DNA of 64,000 bases from Cellulomonas sp. S1-8 (lineage in GTDB: Bacteria > Actinomycetota > Actinomycetes > Actinomycetales > Cellulomonadaceae): positions 62,001 to 126,000 of the forward strand of contig NZ_CP110806.1 in NCBI RefSeq assembly GCF_026184235.1. The letters run 5' to 3'. Position 1 is the first letter of the stretch. Every line of letters begins with the position of its first letter. Shown piece after piece: positions 46,610 to 54,922 of this stretch. Made by a program: the position numbers and the translations under genes. Under the pieces are notes generated by a model. It was not told the origin of the DNA. It did not search any database and saw only the letters and a list, made by a program, of their open reading frames with translations.

Positions 46610-47200
46610 GTGGCCGCACGAGCACAGACCGCGGCAGAGACACGTCAGGCGCTCCTCGACGCGGCGTCCGCGCTGCTCGACCGCGGCGGCGTCGACGCCG
46701 TCACGCTGCGCGACGTCGGCAGCGGCGCCGGCGTCTCCCGGTCCGCCCCGTACCGGCACTTCGCCGACAAGGACGACCTGCTCGCCGCCGTCGCCGCCGC
46801 GGCCTGGACGACGCTCACCGAGGACCTGCGCGCCGTCGTCGCCGGTGCGGACGACACCCCCGCCGCGACCCTGCGCAGCGCGCTCGACGCCCTCGTCCGC
46901 CTCGGACGCGGCCGCCCGCACCTCTACCGGCTGATGTTCGTCGGCATCGTCGGGCCGCCCGTCCCCGGCAGCGGCGCGGAGGCTGTCGCGACCGCCGCGT
47001 CGGCGGCGCAGGACGAGTTCCTCGTGCTCGTCGAGCGCGTCGTCGGCGCCGCGCGGGCACGCCCCACGGCCGGTGTGCTGCTCGCCGCCACCCACGGCGT
47101 CGTCGACCTCGACGTCAGCGGCCACCTCCCGGCGGTGAAGTGGGGAGCCGACGCCGACGCCCTGCTGGACCTGCTCGTCCGGACGGTCGCTGCCACCTGA
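46610..47200 (+). CDS. TetR-family regulator controlling the SDR gene
   Basis: 196 residues from a GTG at 46610, 6 nt after TATGCT, so leaderless. TetR HTH: TRQALLDAASALLDRGGV, TLRDVGSGAGVSRSAPYRHF, ADKDDLLAAVAAAAW. The C-terminal part is the ligand and dimer domain (WHG-like, LYRLMFVGIVG). It is divergent from the SDR gene with a double palindrome between, the standard layout of an autoregulated repressor of a neighbouring oxidoreductase. Confidence 0.9.
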   Translation: MAARAQTAAETRQALLDAASALLDRGGVDAVTLRDVGSGAGVSRSAPYRHFADKDDLLAAVAAAAWTTLTEDLRAVVAGADDTPAATLRSALDALVRLGRGRPHLYRLMFVGIVGPPVPGSGAEAVATAASAAQDEFLVLVERVVGAARARPTAGVLLAATHGVVDLDVSGHLPAVKWGADADALLDLLVRTVAAT

Positions 47201-47306
47201 TATCACCCGGGCGCCGGACCGGGGGATTGCTCCGCAAGCGCGGCATCACGGACACGACGCGGGTCTAGGGTGCGGCGACCCACCGGATCGAGCACCAGGA
47301 CGCCAC

Positions 47307-47612
47307 GTGATCTTCTTCGGCTGGGGCCGACGCTCCAAGACGGCTGAGCTCGACCCCGGACGCGCCCTCGTGCGCATCTGGGCCCACTTCCACCTGTTCT
47401 GGCTGTTCCGCATCTCGTGGCCGACGGGGTACCGGCTGGCGACCGCCACCGACGCCGGCTGGGCGCAGCAGCCGATCTCGAACGAGGAGGGTCGCGCGCT
47501 GGACCCCCAGGGCCAGACGGACGTGAACCTCTGGTGGCGCTTCGGCCTCCTGCTGCCGGTCGTGGGCATCGTGTTCTCGATCTTCATGGCCACGGTGTTC
47601 CCGGAGGCCTGA
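47307..47612 (+). CDS. Small hypothetical membrane-associated protein
   Basis: 101 residues from a GTG at 47307. It has an aromatic-rich N-terminal half (IWAHFHLFWLFRISWPTGYR), a polar middle and one C-terminal membrane helix (FGLLLPVVGIVFSIFMATVF). No recognised domain. It stands alone between the TetR gene and the dehydrogenase couplet. Confidence 0.65.
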   Translation: MIFFGWGRRSKTAELDPGRALVRIWAHFHLFWLFRISWPTGYRLATATDAGWAQQPISNEEGRALDPQGQTDVNLWWRFGLLLPVVGIVFSIFMATVFPEA

Positions 47613-47710
47613 CCGGCCCGACCGCTCGACGGGTCGGTGCGACCTGCCCCGTCCAGGACCCGACCGGGGCGTGCAACGTCCGCGTCACCTGACGCCCGTA
47701 GCCTCACGGC

Positions 47711-48796
47711 ATGGACGTGGCGGTGCTCGGTGCGACGGGCGATGTGGGACGGCAGGTGTGCACGCAGCTCGTCGAGCGGCAGGTGCTGCCGACGACGTCG
47801 CGCCTGCAGCTCGTGGGGCGGCCCGACGGGTCGTCGGCGCGGGCCGTGCACGGGCTGCGCGCGGACCTGATCGACGCGTACGACGAGCACGCGCCGGTGC
47901 TGGACGTCGCGCTCGACCCGGCGGACGTGGTCGCGGACGTCGTCGTGGTCGCCGCCGGCCGCACGATCCCGCCGCGCAGCGACGGCACACCGCCGAGCCG
48001 TGGCGCGCTCGCCGAGCAGAACTCGGCCGTCTTCCGCGCCTACGCCGACGCGCTCGCGGCGCACGGGTCCGGCAGCGAGGTCGTCGTCGTGGTGTCCAAC
48101 CCGGTCGAGCTGGGCGTGGCGATCATGGCGCAGCGGCTGGGTCGGCACCGGGTCATCGGGATGGGCGCGTGGCTCGACACGCTGCGGTTCCGGCGCGAGA
48201 TCGCGGTGGAGCTGGGCGTGCGGCGGCACCGTGTGGGCGGGTTCGTCGGCGGGCAGCACGGCGATGACGCGGTGCCGCTGTGGTCGACCGTGCGCATCAG
48301 CGGGCTTGACGTCGCCGAGCGCGAACGGGCCGTCGCCCGCCTGCGCGGCCCGCGGACGCTGCGGACGTTCCCTGCCGAGATCGCGGACGCCAAGGCGCGC
48401 CTGACCGCGCTGGCGTCGCAGGACATGGCGGCCGCGTTCGCGCTGATCGACACGTGGCCGCCGGACCTGCGGGTCGTCGCGCGGCCGTGGATGACGCACC
48501 AGTCGGGCGCCAAGACGGCCGCGGGGACGGCGTCCGCGACCATCGACCTGCTCGAGACGGTGCTCGACGGACGCGACATCGTCGTCGCCGGTCAGGTGGC
48601 CCTCGCGGGCGAGGTGAGCGTGGGGGGCGCGCCCGTGCACGGGGTGCTCGGCGTGCCCGTCGTCCTGGGCCCCGAGGGGTGGGGGCGCGTCCTGCTCGAC
48701 CCGCTGCCCGCCGACGAGGACGCGCGGCTCGCGCAGGCGGGTGCGGCGATCGGCGCGGCCGCCGCGCCGTGGACCGACGGGCAGGGGGCACGATGA
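47711..48796 (+). CDS. Lactate/malate dehydrogenase family protein
   Basis: 361 residues. The NAD-binding loop is VAVLGATGDVGRQVC, VVVVAAGRTIPP and VVSNPVELGVAIM follow as in malate dehydrogenases, GMGAWLDTLRFRREIA carries the substrate Arg, and GGQHGDDAVPLWS holds the catalytic His. Compared with housekeeping Mdh it is longer and divergent, so malate as substrate is not certain. The ATG is 6 nt after TAGCCT (47699-47704). Its stop overlaps the next start as ATGA, coupling it to an ACT-domain protein that could sense an amino acid and modulate it. Confidence 0.85.
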   Translation: MDVAVLGATGDVGRQVCTQLVERQVLPTTSRLQLVGRPDGSSARAVHGLRADLIDAYDEHAPVLDVALDPADVVADVVVVAAGRTIPPRSDGTPPSRGALAEQNSAVFRAYADALAAHGSGSEVVVVVSNPVELGVAIMAQRLGRHRVIGMGAWLDTLRFRREIAVELGVRRHRVGGFVGGQHGDDAVPLWSTVRISGLDVAERERAVARLRGPRTLRTFPAEIADAKARLTALASQDMAAAFALIDTWPPDLRVVARPWMTHQSGAKTAAGTASATIDLLETVLDGRDIVVAGQVALAGEVSVGGAPVHGVLGVPVVLGPEGWGRVLLDPLPADEDARLAQAGAAIGAAAAPWTDGQGAR

Positions 48797-49257
48797 CCGA
48801 CGACGACACCCGGTGGGTCGGCTGGGTCCGCGCCGAGCACCGCACGGGGAGCATCTCGGCGCTCGCGGGCGTCTTCTCCACGCGCGGCGTCAACGTCGGC
48901 TCGATGGCCACGGGCGACGTCCACGACGACGCCGGTCTGGTCGTCGTGACGTTCCGGGCGAGCGAGCGCCGCGCGCGCCTGCTGGCACGTACCCTCGACC
49001 GGCTGCCGCAGGTGCGGTCCGTCCAGGTGCGGCGTGCCGACGACCTCGGGGTGCGCGCGGCGGCCGTCGTGCACGTGCCGCGCGGGGTCGTCTTCACCCC
49101 GCCGCCGCACGCCGCCGTCCGCTGGTCGGGCCGGACGGACGCCGGTGAACCCCTGCTGGTCGAGGGCGCGCTCGCGGACGTCGAGGCCACCGTCGAGGCG
49201 GCGCGCGCCGCGGGCGCGACGAGCGACGCGACGGTCATCCAGCCGCCCCACGGCTGA
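48793..49257 (+). CDS. ACT-domain protein coupled to the dehydrogenase
   Basis: 154 residues. An N-terminal ACT domain is seen (VRAEHRTGSISALAGVFSTRGVNVGSM, then DDAGLVVVTFRASERRARLL and LPQVRSVQVRRADD), resembling the small subunit of acetolactate synthase. The second half (VRAAAVVHVPRG, LLVEGALADVEATVEAARAAG) looks like the C-terminal part of such subunits in reduced form. ACT domains bind amino acids and regulate partner enzymes. The ATGA overlap with the upstream dehydrogenase gene suggests the two proteins work together. Confidence 0.8.
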   Translation: MTDDDTRWVGWVRAEHRTGSISALAGVFSTRGVNVGSMATGDVHDDAGLVVVTFRASERRARLLARTLDRLPQVRSVQVRRADDLGVRAAAVVHVPRGVVFTPPPHAAVRWSGRTDAGEPLLVEGALADVEATVEAARAAGATSDATVIQPPHG

Positions 49258-49342
49258 CGCGCCGGTGTCGGTGGGCGGGCCTAGCCTTGCGGTCGTCGGC
49301 GGACGCGCACCGGGCGGACGCGCACCGGTCAGGGGGCCACGC

Positions 49343-50032
49343 ATGGACGACACGACGGACCAGGACCATCTGCCCGACGGGTCGCCCCGCGTCAGCGCGG
49401 CACAGTTCCACGCCGCGCCGGGCGTCGAGGACTGGCGCGTCCTGTTCTGGGGGGCGCACGCGTGCTACCGGACGACGTCGTTCGCGCAGGCCGCCGCGTT
49501 CGTCGCGGCGATCGCGGGGGCCGCGGCCGTGGTGGGCCACGACCCCGACGTGGACGTGCGGCCCGAGGGGGTGACCGTGCGGACGTGCTCGCGGGTCGAC
49601 GGCGCGCTGGGTCGCCCGGACGTCGACCTCGCGGTGGCGGTCAGTCGCGCCGCGCACGTGCTGGGTCTGACTCCGGACCCGTCGGCGCTGCAGGTCGTCG
49701 GCATCGCCGTCGCGCAGGACGCCGGCGTCGACACGCGGGCGTTCTGGGAGGCCGCGTTCGGCTACCGGCGCGTCGGTGACGAGGACCTCACGGACCCGCT
49801 GCGCCGCGGGCCGCACCTGTGGTTCCACGAGGTCACGCCCCCACGGCCCGGCCGGGGACGCACCCACATCGACGTGTCCGTCCCGGCCGATCAGGCGCAG
49901 GCTCGCGTCGACGCGGCCGTCGCGTTGGGCGGCCGGATCGTCAGCTCCGGCGGAGTCCCGCACACGTGGACGATCGCGTCTCCGGACAACCACGGCGTGG
50001 ACATCGCCGGGTGGGCGGACACCGAGGCGTGA
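49343..50032 (+). CDS. Pterin-dehydratase-like and VOC-domain fusion protein
   Basis: 229 residues. The N-terminal part (about 15-110) follows the pterin-4a-carbinolamine dehydratase fold: WRVLFWGAHACYRTTSFAQA, FVAAIAGAAAVVGHDPDVDV and DVDLAVAVSRAAHVLGL. The usual His-His-Pro active site is reduced to GHDPD. The C-terminal part (about 120-225) is a glyoxalase/VOC fold (VVGIAVAQDAGVDTRAFWEAAFGYRR, HLWFHEVTPP, THIDVSVP, SPDNHGVDIAGW). Such fusions are known in Actinobacteria; the dehydratase part is probably a binding domain rather than active. Function unknown. Confidence 0.8.
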   Translation: MDDTTDQDHLPDGSPRVSAAQFHAAPGVEDWRVLFWGAHACYRTTSFAQAAAFVAAIAGAAAVVGHDPDVDVRPEGVTVRTCSRVDGALGRPDVDLAVAVSRAAHVLGLTPDPSALQVVGIAVAQDAGVDTRAFWEAAFGYRRVGDEDLTDPLRRGPHLWFHEVTPPRPGRGRTHIDVSVPADQAQARVDAAVALGGRIVSSGGVPHTWTIASPDNHGVDIAGWADTEA

Positions 50033-50123
50033 GCCGAGGTCGTGAGCGCGGGCTCCTTGCCGACGAGCGCGGACCAACCTAAACTTCGGCGTAGGCCGCG
50101 CCATCGAGGTGGTTGCGGAAGTG

Positions 50124-50162
50124 AGCCTCGGGAGATCCTGCCGGACGACAGGGCCCGAGGCT
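50124..50162. terminator. Bidirectional hairpin between convergent genes
   Basis: AGCCTCGGG (50124-50132) pairs perfectly with CCCGAGGCT (50154-50162). The loop holds a further CCTG/CAGG stem. It sits just before the stop of the minus-strand DUF3800-like gene and after the VOC gene. Confidence 0.6.
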
Positions 50163-50166
50163 CGCG

Positions 50167-50745
50167 TCACTTCAGCACCACGTCGTCAACGACGTGCACA
50201 GTCATCCGGCTTTCGAGAATCCGCCACCAGCGACCTTCACCGACGCGCTGTGCGACCAGGGCGCCACACACTGCGTCCGCGATCCACAGCATCGGATCCG
50301 CAGGTCCGGGGGCATGATCCAGCCGTAGGGTCGAGCTGATGTGCCGTCGGGATCGCAGCGCGTCCAGCATCTCGCGGTCCCGCCTGTCGGCCATGGCGCC
50401 GCGCGACTCCAGCACCAGGTGTGTGCAGCCCGCTGCCACGAGCTCGGGAGCGAAAGTCTCGAAGCACTTCCGGCGCTGGCGCTCGTCCTTCTCGCTGGGC
50501 CCGCCCCGCCGGACGACGACGACGCCCTCGATCGGCAGGCTGGAGATCACCGCCACGACTGCATCGTGGCGGTGATCCGAGTCGGCTCGCCAATGAAGCT
50601 TCTTCTCGGAGGGCCTCTGGAGCTCCACCATGGCCGAGCGCAACTCGTCGGCACGGGCCGGGTCGGCGAGGACTGCACCCATCAGGTAGACGTCAGGGTC
50701 ACGCTTCGCGACAGATCTGGACTCGTCGCCCCAAGCGTGGAACAC
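50167..50745 (-). CDS. DUF3800-like protein (RNase H-type fold)
   Basis: 192 residues. It starts VFHAWGDESRSVAKRDPDVYLMGAVLAD, the DUF3800 opening in which an Asp-Glu-Ser near the first strand is conserved. KKLHWRADSDHRHDAVVAVI, VVVVRRGG and LWIADAVCGALVAQR follow. Members often travel with phages and defence genes, and the fold suggests nuclease activity, which is unproven. The GTG at 50745 is chosen because GGAAGGG precedes it by a suitable distance and the Asp-Glu falls near the N-terminus. GC is slightly below the local level. Confidence 0.65.
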   Translation of the reverse strand: MFHAWGDESRSVAKRDPDVYLMGAVLADPARADELRSAMVELQRPSEKKLHWRADSDHRHDAVVAVISSLPIEGVVVVRRGGPSEKDERQRRKCFETFAPELVAAGCTHLVLESRGAMADRRDREMLDALRSRRHISSTLRLDHAPGPADPMLWIADAVCGALVAQRVGEGRWWRILESRMTVHVVDDVVLK

Positions 50746-50909
50746 GTGGCGTAACCCTTCCGCGGCACCGCCCGGTCCGCTCCGGGTGGGACGGTACACA
50801 CGCGGGGTGACAGCGGAAGCAGGCACTCTCTGCGTGGAGGGGTAGGCCTGAGTCCGCCCGGCGGCCGAGGCCGTCGGTGCGGCGGCGTGTCCGAGGGCGA
50901 GCGGCGTCC

Positions 50910-50950
50910 AGCACGATCGTGCTGCTATTTCCGCACGACCGTGCTAATCT
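50910..50950 (+). promoter_or_regulatory. Two palindromic operators and promoter of TetR gene
   Basis: AGCACGATCGTGCT (50910-50923) is a perfect 14-bp palindrome. CGCACGACCGTGCT (50932-50945) matches it at 12 of 14 positions, 22 bp downstream. A -10-like TAATCT (50945-50950) overlaps the second site and is 6 nt before the ATG at 50957, so the regulator probably represses itself. Confidence 0.8.
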
Positions 50951-50956
50951 CGCCGG

Positions 50957-51589
50957 ATGGTCGACACCGCCCTCCCCAAGGGCCGACGCACGCGGGACGC
51001 GATCCTGGTGCGCGGCGTCGAGCTCGCGTGCCGCGTCGGGCTCGGGGGTCTCACGATCGGCGGGCTGGCCGACGAGGTCGGCATGTCCAAGAGCGGGATG
51101 TACGCGCACTTCGGCTCGAAGCAGGCGCTGCAGCTCGCGGTGCTCGACGCGGCCGCGCAGGAGTTCGCGACCTCGGTGATCCTGCCCGCGCTGCGCGTCC
51201 CGCGCGGCGAACCGCGGGTGCGCGCGCTCGCCGACCTGTGGATCACGTGCGGCATCGAGCGTCAGCCCGGCGGGTGCCTGTTCGTCAAGGCCAGCACCGA
51301 GCTCGACGAGCAGGACGGCCCGGTGCGCGACCGCCTCCGCGAGCAGCACCACGAGCTCGCGCGGAGCATCGCGCGGATCGTCGCGGGCGGCGTCACCGAC
51401 GGCCAGTTCCGCCCCGACACCGACACCGCGCAGTTCGCGACCGACCTGCACGGCGTGATGCTCGGGATGTACCACGGGTACCGGCTGCTCTCCGACCCGG
51501 CAGCCGAGCAGCAGGCGCGCACCGCGATCGAGCGGCTGCTCGCCGCTGCGCGCGCGGCACCGGCGACCACGGCCGTCGCACCCGCATGA
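50957..51589 (+). CDS. TetR/AcrR-family regulator of a hydrolase gene
   Basis: 210 residues. HTH: RRTRDAILVRGVELACRVGL, TIGGLADEVGMSKSGMYAHF, GSKQALQLAVLDAAAQEFA. The C-terminal domain (LWITCGIERQPGGCLFVKASTELDEQ) matches the subfamily with a TetR_C_16-like or YxaF-like ligand domain. Its ATG is 6 nt after TAATCT. The alpha/beta hydrolase gene follows 55 bp downstream on the same strand, so one autoregulated operon is likely, with the hydrolase acting on or generating the inducer (inference). Confidence 0.9.
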   Translation: MVDTALPKGRRTRDAILVRGVELACRVGLGGLTIGGLADEVGMSKSGMYAHFGSKQALQLAVLDAAAQEFATSVILPALRVPRGEPRVRALADLWITCGIERQPGGCLFVKASTELDEQDGPVRDRLREQHHELARSIARIVAGGVTDGQFRPDTDTAQFATDLHGVMLGMYHGYRLLSDPAAEQQARTAIERLLAAARAAPATTAVAPA

Positions 51590-51644
51590 CCCACCGTCTC
51601 CCCCTCGTCCGAGAGCTCCACAGCACCCGAGAGCAGGCCGCCGC

Positions 51645-52589
51645 ATGAGCGCCGTCGACACCTCCGCCTCCGGCACCTCCGCCTCCGGCACCACCGCCCC
51701 CGCGACGCCGACGCGTGCGCCCCGGCGTCGGCAGCTCGCCTCCCGCGCGCGCCTCGCCTACGTCCGCGGACGGCTGCGCGTCCTGAGCGTCGTCGCACCG
51801 CGCGTCGCCGGCGCCGAGGCGTTCGCCCTGTGGTGCACGCTCCCCGGGGGGACCGGGCGCCGCAAGGACTACCGCCCGCACACCGGCGAGGTCGTCGAGC
51901 TGACCTCGCCCCGGGGCGGCCGGGTCGTCGCCGAGGCGTGGGGCGACGGGCCTGTCGTCTACCTCGTGCACGGCTGGGGTGGCTGGCGGGGGCAGCTCGG
52001 GGCGTTCGTCGGGCCGCTCGTCGACGCCGGCCACCGCGTCGTTGCCGTCGACGCGCCGGGGCACGGGGACTCCGACCCGAGCGTGCTCGGTCCGCGACGC
52101 GGGACCCTGGTCGAGGTCATGGAGGCGCTGGAGACCGTCGGCGCGCGCTTCGGCGACCCGGTGGCCGTCGTCGCCCACTCCATGGGGACCACCGCCGCGT
52201 CCATGGTGCTCAGCGCCGGGAGCATGCGAGCCGACCGTCTCGTGCTGATCGCGCCCAACCACGACTTCGCCGACATCCTCGGGGAGTTCGCCCGGACGCT
52301 GCGCCTGAGCGATCGCGTCCAGACGCTGCTGCGCGCGGCGCTGGAGGAGTTCGCGGAGCGCCCGCTCAGCGACTTCGACCTCGGACCGCTCGGGGCGGAC
52401 GGGCAGCTGCCGCAGACCCTCGTCGTGCACGACCGGCGCGACAAGGAGACGCCGTTCGCGGTGGGGCGCAGCGTCGCGGCCGCGTGGCCGACGGCGACCC
52501 TCGTCGCGACCGACGGGCTCGGCCACCAGCGGATCCTGCGTGACGAGGCGACGATCGAGCTCGTCGTGCAGCACGTCACCGCGCGCTGA
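51645..52589 (+). CDS. Alpha/beta hydrolase
   Basis: 314 residues. A low-complexity Ser/Thr/Pro head is followed by an alpha/beta hydrolase core: VYLVHGWGGWRGQL (oxyanion HGWG), VVAVDAPGHGDSDPS, VVAHSMGTTAASMVL (nucleophile Ser in the elbow HSMG), LVVHDRRDKETPF with the acid Asp, and GLGHQRIL with the catalytic His. All catalytic residues are present. Substrate unknown. It is probably co-transcribed with the upstream TetR gene. Confidence 0.88.
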   Translation: MSAVDTSASGTSASGTTAPATPTRAPRRRQLASRARLAYVRGRLRVLSVVAPRVAGAEAFALWCTLPGGTGRRKDYRPHTGEVVELTSPRGGRVVAEAWGDGPVVYLVHGWGGWRGQLGAFVGPLVDAGHRVVAVDAPGHGDSDPSVLGPRRGTLVEVMEALETVGARFGDPVAVVAHSMGTTAASMVLSAGSMRADRLVLIAPNHDFADILGEFARTLRLSDRVQTLLRAALEEFAERPLSDFDLGPLGADGQLPQTLVVHDRRDKETPFAVGRSVAAAWPTATLVATDGLGHQRILRDEATIELVVQHVTAR

Positions 52590-52675
52590 GCGACGGCCGC
52601 GGGCGCGCTGACGCCCGGCGGCCACGCGGGCCACCGGGCGTCGGCGCGTGCGATCGGTGCTCGACCGAGGTCGCG

Positions 52676-53686
52676 TCAGACGGGACGCTTCTTCGGCGCC
52701 GTCTCGGCGGTCATCCGGGCGTCGCGCTCGACGACGTCCCCGAGGGCCTCGTCGATCCGCGCCATCGCCTCGGCCGGGATGCGCACGCCCGCGGCCTTGA
52801 CGTTCTCGTGGACCTGCTCCGGACGCGACGCGCCGATGAGCGCGGCGGCGACGTTGTCGTTCTGCAGCACCCACGCGATGGCGAGCTGCGCCATCGACAG
52901 GCCCAGCTCGTCGGCGACGGGCTGCAGCGCCTGCACGCGCGCCAGGACGTCGTCGTTCATGAACCGCTTGATCATGTTCGCGCCGCCCTTCTCGTCCGTG
53001 GCGCGCGACCCGGCCGGGGGCTGCTCGCCCGGCTTGTACTTGCCGGTGAGCACGCCCTGGGCGACGGGCGACCAGACGATCTGCGAGACGCCGAGCTCGC
53101 GCGACGCGGGCACGACCTCGTCCTCGATGACTCGCCAGAGCATCGAGTACTGCGGCTGGCTCGAGATGAGCTGCACGCCGAGCTCGGTGGCGAGGGCGTG
53201 ACCCGCGCGCAGCTGGTCCGCGGTCCACTCCGAGACGCCGATGTACAGGGCCTTGCCCTGGCGGACGACGTCGGCGAACGCCTGCATCGTCTCCTCGAGC
53301 GGGGTCTCGGTGTCGTACCGGTGCGCCTGGTACAGGTCGACGTAGTCGGTCTGCAGCCGCTGCAGCGAGCCGTTGATCGACTCCATGATGTGCTTGCGCG
53401 ACAGGCCGACGTCGTTCTTGCCCGCCGGGCCGGTCGGCCAGTAGACCTTCGTGAAGATCTCGAGCGACTCGCGCCGCTCACCCTTCAGCGCGTCGCCGAG
53501 GACGGTCTCGGCCTTCGTGTTCGCGTAGACGTCCGCGGTGTCGAACGTCGAGATGCCGACGTCGAGGGCCGCGCGGACGCAGGCGGTCGCGGTCTCGTTC
53601 TCGACCTGCGAGCCGTGCGTGAGCCAGTTGCCGTACGTGATCTCCGAGATCTTGAGGCCGGAGCTGCCGAGGTAGCGGAATTCCAT
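52676..53686 (-). CDS. Aldo/keto reductase (potassium channel beta subunit-like)
   Basis: 336 residues, NADPH-dependent. The AKR tetrad is visible: FDTADVYANTKAE (Asp and Tyr), TKVYWPTGPAGKN (Lys) and DLYQAHRYDTETP (His). GVSEWTADQL, SQPQYSMLWR and IGASRPEQVHENV are typical of the AKR6/YghZ-like group. It reduces carbonyl compounds; the physiological substrate is unknown. The ATG at 53686 fits the family start MEFRYLGSSGLKISEI. Confidence 0.93.
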   Translation of the reverse strand: MEFRYLGSSGLKISEITYGNWLTHGSQVENETATACVRAALDVGISTFDTADVYANTKAETVLGDALKGERRESLEIFTKVYWPTGPAGKNDVGLSRKHIMESINGSLQRLQTDYVDLYQAHRYDTETPLEETMQAFADVVRQGKALYIGVSEWTADQLRAGHALATELGVQLISSQPQYSMLWRVIEDEVVPASRELGVSQIVWSPVAQGVLTGKYKPGEQPPAGSRATDEKGGANMIKRFMNDDVLARVQALQPVADELGLSMAQLAIAWVLQNDNVAAALIGASRPEQVHENVKAAGVRIPAEAMARIDEALGDVVERDARMTAETAPKKRPV

Positions 53687-53730
53687 GCCCCCATCTGACC
53701 ACCTCCGCGCGGCCCCGGCCCACCGGCGCG

Positions 53731-54819
53731 TCAGGGCGGCGGGCTCTGCGCGCCCGTCGTCGAGGTCACCGGCTCGCGCGCCACCCCCGCCGCGGCGAGC
53801 GCCTCGTCGACCCGGGCCTGCACCTGCCGCGCCGACCGCCGCCGCCACCACCGGACCAGGACCACGGCACCGACGACGAGGACCAGGAGCGCGAGCTGCG
53901 GCCACGGCACGGCCCAGACGGTGACCGGCGCGGACCCGGCGCGCATGGCGGCGTCGACGACGTCCTCGCCGACGACCCACGGGCGGACGTCGACGTGCCC
54001 GGTGACCCGGACCACGGGCCACACGGGCAGGGACGCCTCGACGACCGCGGACTGGCCGGGCAGCACCTCGCGCAGCTCGGCGGTGTGCGACGCCGCGCCG
54101 ATGCCGGCCGGGCCGGCGAGGGTCGTAGCAGGCCGGGCGCCGAGCCGCACGTCGCCGGTGTTGCGCACGACGTACCGCACGTGGACCGTGCCCGGGGCGA
54201 AGGGGTTCCACGAGGGTTCCCACCGGGTGGTGACGTCGTCGGGGGTGAGCGCGGCCTCGACGTCGCCAGTGACCCGTAGGTGCAGGCGGGTCCCGACGCG
54301 GGCCGCGAGCCGCACGGCGTCGTCGGCGACGAGCTCCGCGACGACGCCCGCGGGGTGGTCGCCCGGGGTCGCGTCGGCGGGGACGGTGATGGTCAGCGGG
54401 ACGGTGGCGGCCGCGCCGCCGGCGAGCGTCAGGCTCAGCCGGCCGTCGTCGAGCGCCTCGGCGCCCTCGGGCGGGCTCAGCGCGATCCACGCGCCGCCGT
54501 CCTGTGGGGCGCCGCCCGGCGGGACGTCGAAGTCCCCGGAGTCGGACAGCGTGCCGTCGCCGGCGTACACCAGGAAGGTGGCGGCGCGGTCGCTGAAGTT
54601 GGTGACGGTGACGTGCTCGGTGACCGACGCGCCGGGGTCCAGGACGTGCCGCAGCGAGATCCGCCCGTCGGGCCCGTCGGCGGTGGCCGGTTGCACGGTC
54701 CACGTCACGGTCGTCGCGGACCCGTCGTCGGTCGTCGCGCCGACGGCGCCGGGCACCGCGACCAGGAACCCGCCGAGCGCGACGGCAGCGGCGACGACGG
54801 AACGCAGCAGGATGCGCAC
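53731..54819 (-). CDS. DUF916-like surface protein
   Basis: 362 residues from a GTG at 54819. A signal peptide (VRILLRSVVAAAVALGGFLVAVPG) is followed by two beta-sandwich domains: SLRHVLDPGASVTEHVTVTN with a VYAGDGTLSDSGDF segment, and NTGDVRLGARPATTLAGP. A membrane helix (LALLVLVVGAVVLVRWW) and a cytoplasmic tail end the protein. This matches the DUF916/WxL-associated type in which N-terminal domains bind peptidoglycan or polymer. It is separated from the esterase gene by a perfect hairpin. Confidence 0.8.
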   Translation of the reverse strand: MRILLRSVVAAAVALGGFLVAVPGAVGATTDDGSATTVTWTVQPATADGPDGRISLRHVLDPGASVTEHVTVTNFSDRAATFLVYAGDGTLSDSGDFDVPPGGAPQDGGAWIALSPPEGAEALDDGRLSLTLAGGAAATVPLTITVPADATPGDHPAGVVAELVADDAVRLAARVGTRLHLRVTGDVEAALTPDDVTTRWEPSWNPFAPGTVHVRYVVRNTGDVRLGARPATTLAGPAGIGAASHTAELREVLPGQSAVVEASLPVWPVVRVTGHVDVRPWVVGEDVVDAAMRAGSAPVTVWAVPWPQLALLVLVVGAVVLVRWWRRRSARQVQARVDEALAAAGVAREPVTSTTGAQSPPP

Positions 54820-54850
54820 GATTGCTCTCTCACGGGCCGAGGGACGGGTG

Positions 54851-54907
54851 CCGAGCTCGTACTTCGGCGGCTTCCGGCGGGCCGTGGGCCGCCGAAGTAC
54901 GAGCTCG
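54851..54907. repeat. Hairpin element, family B copy 2
   Basis: Left arm 54853-54871 and right arm 54888-54906 are perfect 19-bp reverse complements around a 16-nt loop. 54851-54878 matches the element at 17764-17791 on the opposite strand at 26 of 28 positions. It lies between the esterase stop and the DUF916-like start and may end the esterase transcript. Confidence 0.8.
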
Positions 54908-54922
54908 ACGTGGATCAACCCG

